Shown here: positions 5,451 to 5,716 of the stretch, piece by piece
Layout: every line of letters starts with the position of its first letter
How positions within the stretch are numbered: the stretch's first letter is position 1
From: an uncultured Saprospiraceae bacterium
Lineage (GTDB): Bacteria > Bacteroidota > Bacteroidia > Chitinophagales > Saprospiraceae
Assembly: GCA_934699305.1 (NCBI GenBank)
Contig: CAKUWM010000199.1
Location: 1 to 5,716, forward strand
Direction: 5' to 3'
DNA: 5,716 nucleotides
Position numbers and translations under genes: made by a program
The notes under the pieces: generated by a model
What the model was told of the DNA's origin: nothing
Seen by the model: the letters and a program-made list of their open reading frames with translations, nothing else
The model's database searches: none

Positions 5451-5716
5451 AACTCTGAAAGCTGTTGCTTGATGCGATCCGGATTGGCCGCGGGGAGGTC
5501 AATTTTGTTGATCGCCACGACCAGCGGCACATTGGCGCTCTTGATGTGCGCCACCGCCTCACGGGTGGTGGGCATGACACCGTCGTCAGCGGCCACAACC
5601 AGTACGGCAATATCGGTGACCTGCGCGCCACGGGCACGCATGGCGGTGAAGGCTTCGTGGCCCGGGGTATCGAGGAAGGTAATCTTGCGTCCCTGGCGTT
5701 CAATTTGGTAGGCGCC
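5430..5716 (-). CDS. infB: Translation initiation factor IF-2, GTPase-domain fragment (partial at both ends)
   Basis: The frame runs in from the right edge and encodes about 95 residues of the IF-2 GTPase domain. IF-2 places initiator tRNA on the ribosome. Counting from the edge: GAYQIERQGRKITF, then G3 DTPGH (16-20), the family signature EAFTAMRARGAQVTDI (21-36), VVAADDGVMP, G4 NKID (70-73), and the end of homology at ELEVMPEE. The next conserved residues (Trp-Gly) are absent. After 5430 the frame runs out of homology into the dehydrogenase DNA and stops at 5390-5392. The P-loop side lies beyond the window. G+C is about 64% over 5461-5716, against roughly 36% in sampled lines to the left, so this piece very likely comes from another organism. 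Its wording is loosely reminiscent of Chloroflexota IF-2, but I cannot establish the source. Confidence 0.92.

Noticed and set aside
5390..5641. An apparent 83-residue protein starting with MRARGAQ
   Set aside because: It is the IF-2 fragment begun at an internal Met, with a nonsense tail produced by reading across the junction; the real homology continues to the window edge.
5427..5711. Long open frames on the + strand and in a second minus frame
   Set aside because: They overlap the IF-2 fragment, have no recognisable domain and arise from its high G+C, which makes stop codons rare.
1..5716. CRISPR arrays, tRNA or rRNA genes, insertion sequences or attachment sites
   Set aside because: No regularly spaced repeats, no cloverleaf or rRNA-like segments, no transposase or integrase homology and no terminal inverted repeats were seen on either strand.

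Overview
Most of this window (about 1-5429) looks like one stretch of an A+T-rich Bacteroidota chromosome. Two sampled 60-base lines of the acyl-CoA dehydrogenase gene are 35-37% G+C. The lineage call rests on gene content (a WbqC-family gene, a single dynamin-like GTPase, short lipoproteins), on starts mostly lacking Shine-Dalgarno sequences, and on upstream octamers matching the Bacteroidota -7 promoter element TAnnTTTG. The genus cannot be read from the sequence.

Layout: the C-terminal end of an unrecognised + strand protein (3-194) converges on two small minus-strand genes for exported proteins. These are a 130-residue lipoprotein (244-636) and, 17 bases upstream of it, a secreted protein of roughly 190 residues, possibly lipocalin-like (654-1232). 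A divergent intergenic region (1233-1416) separates these from a + strand DedA-family membrane protein (1417-2079) with all four charged residues known to matter in this family. DedA converges, across a gap with a weak hairpin and T-rich stretch, on a 579-residue dynamin-like GTPase on the minus strand (2168-3907). Further upstream, also on the minus strand, lie an intact WbqC-family gene (4022-4612) and the C-terminal two thirds of an acyl-CoA dehydrogenase (4695 to about 5450).

The right-hand end is different. From about 5430 to 5716 the minus strand encodes the GTPase-domain core of translation initiation factor IF-2 (infB). Its G+C is about 64% (counted over 5461-5716). It is cut off inside the conserved domain exactly where the dehydrogenase is cut off inside its FAD-binding region. 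A 21-base stretch (5430-5450) fits both families in two different reading frames. The simplest explanation is a chimeric join, probably an assembly or amplification artefact between two organisms. Neither gene fragment should be read as a natural fusion or a natural truncation.

DedA and the dynamin-like protein both act on membranes but are convergent, so no operon links them. I do not see a convincing undescribed multi-gene system here. The observations most worth checking are the join, the non-canonical G4 motif of the dynamin-like protein, and the two unrecognised exported proteins.
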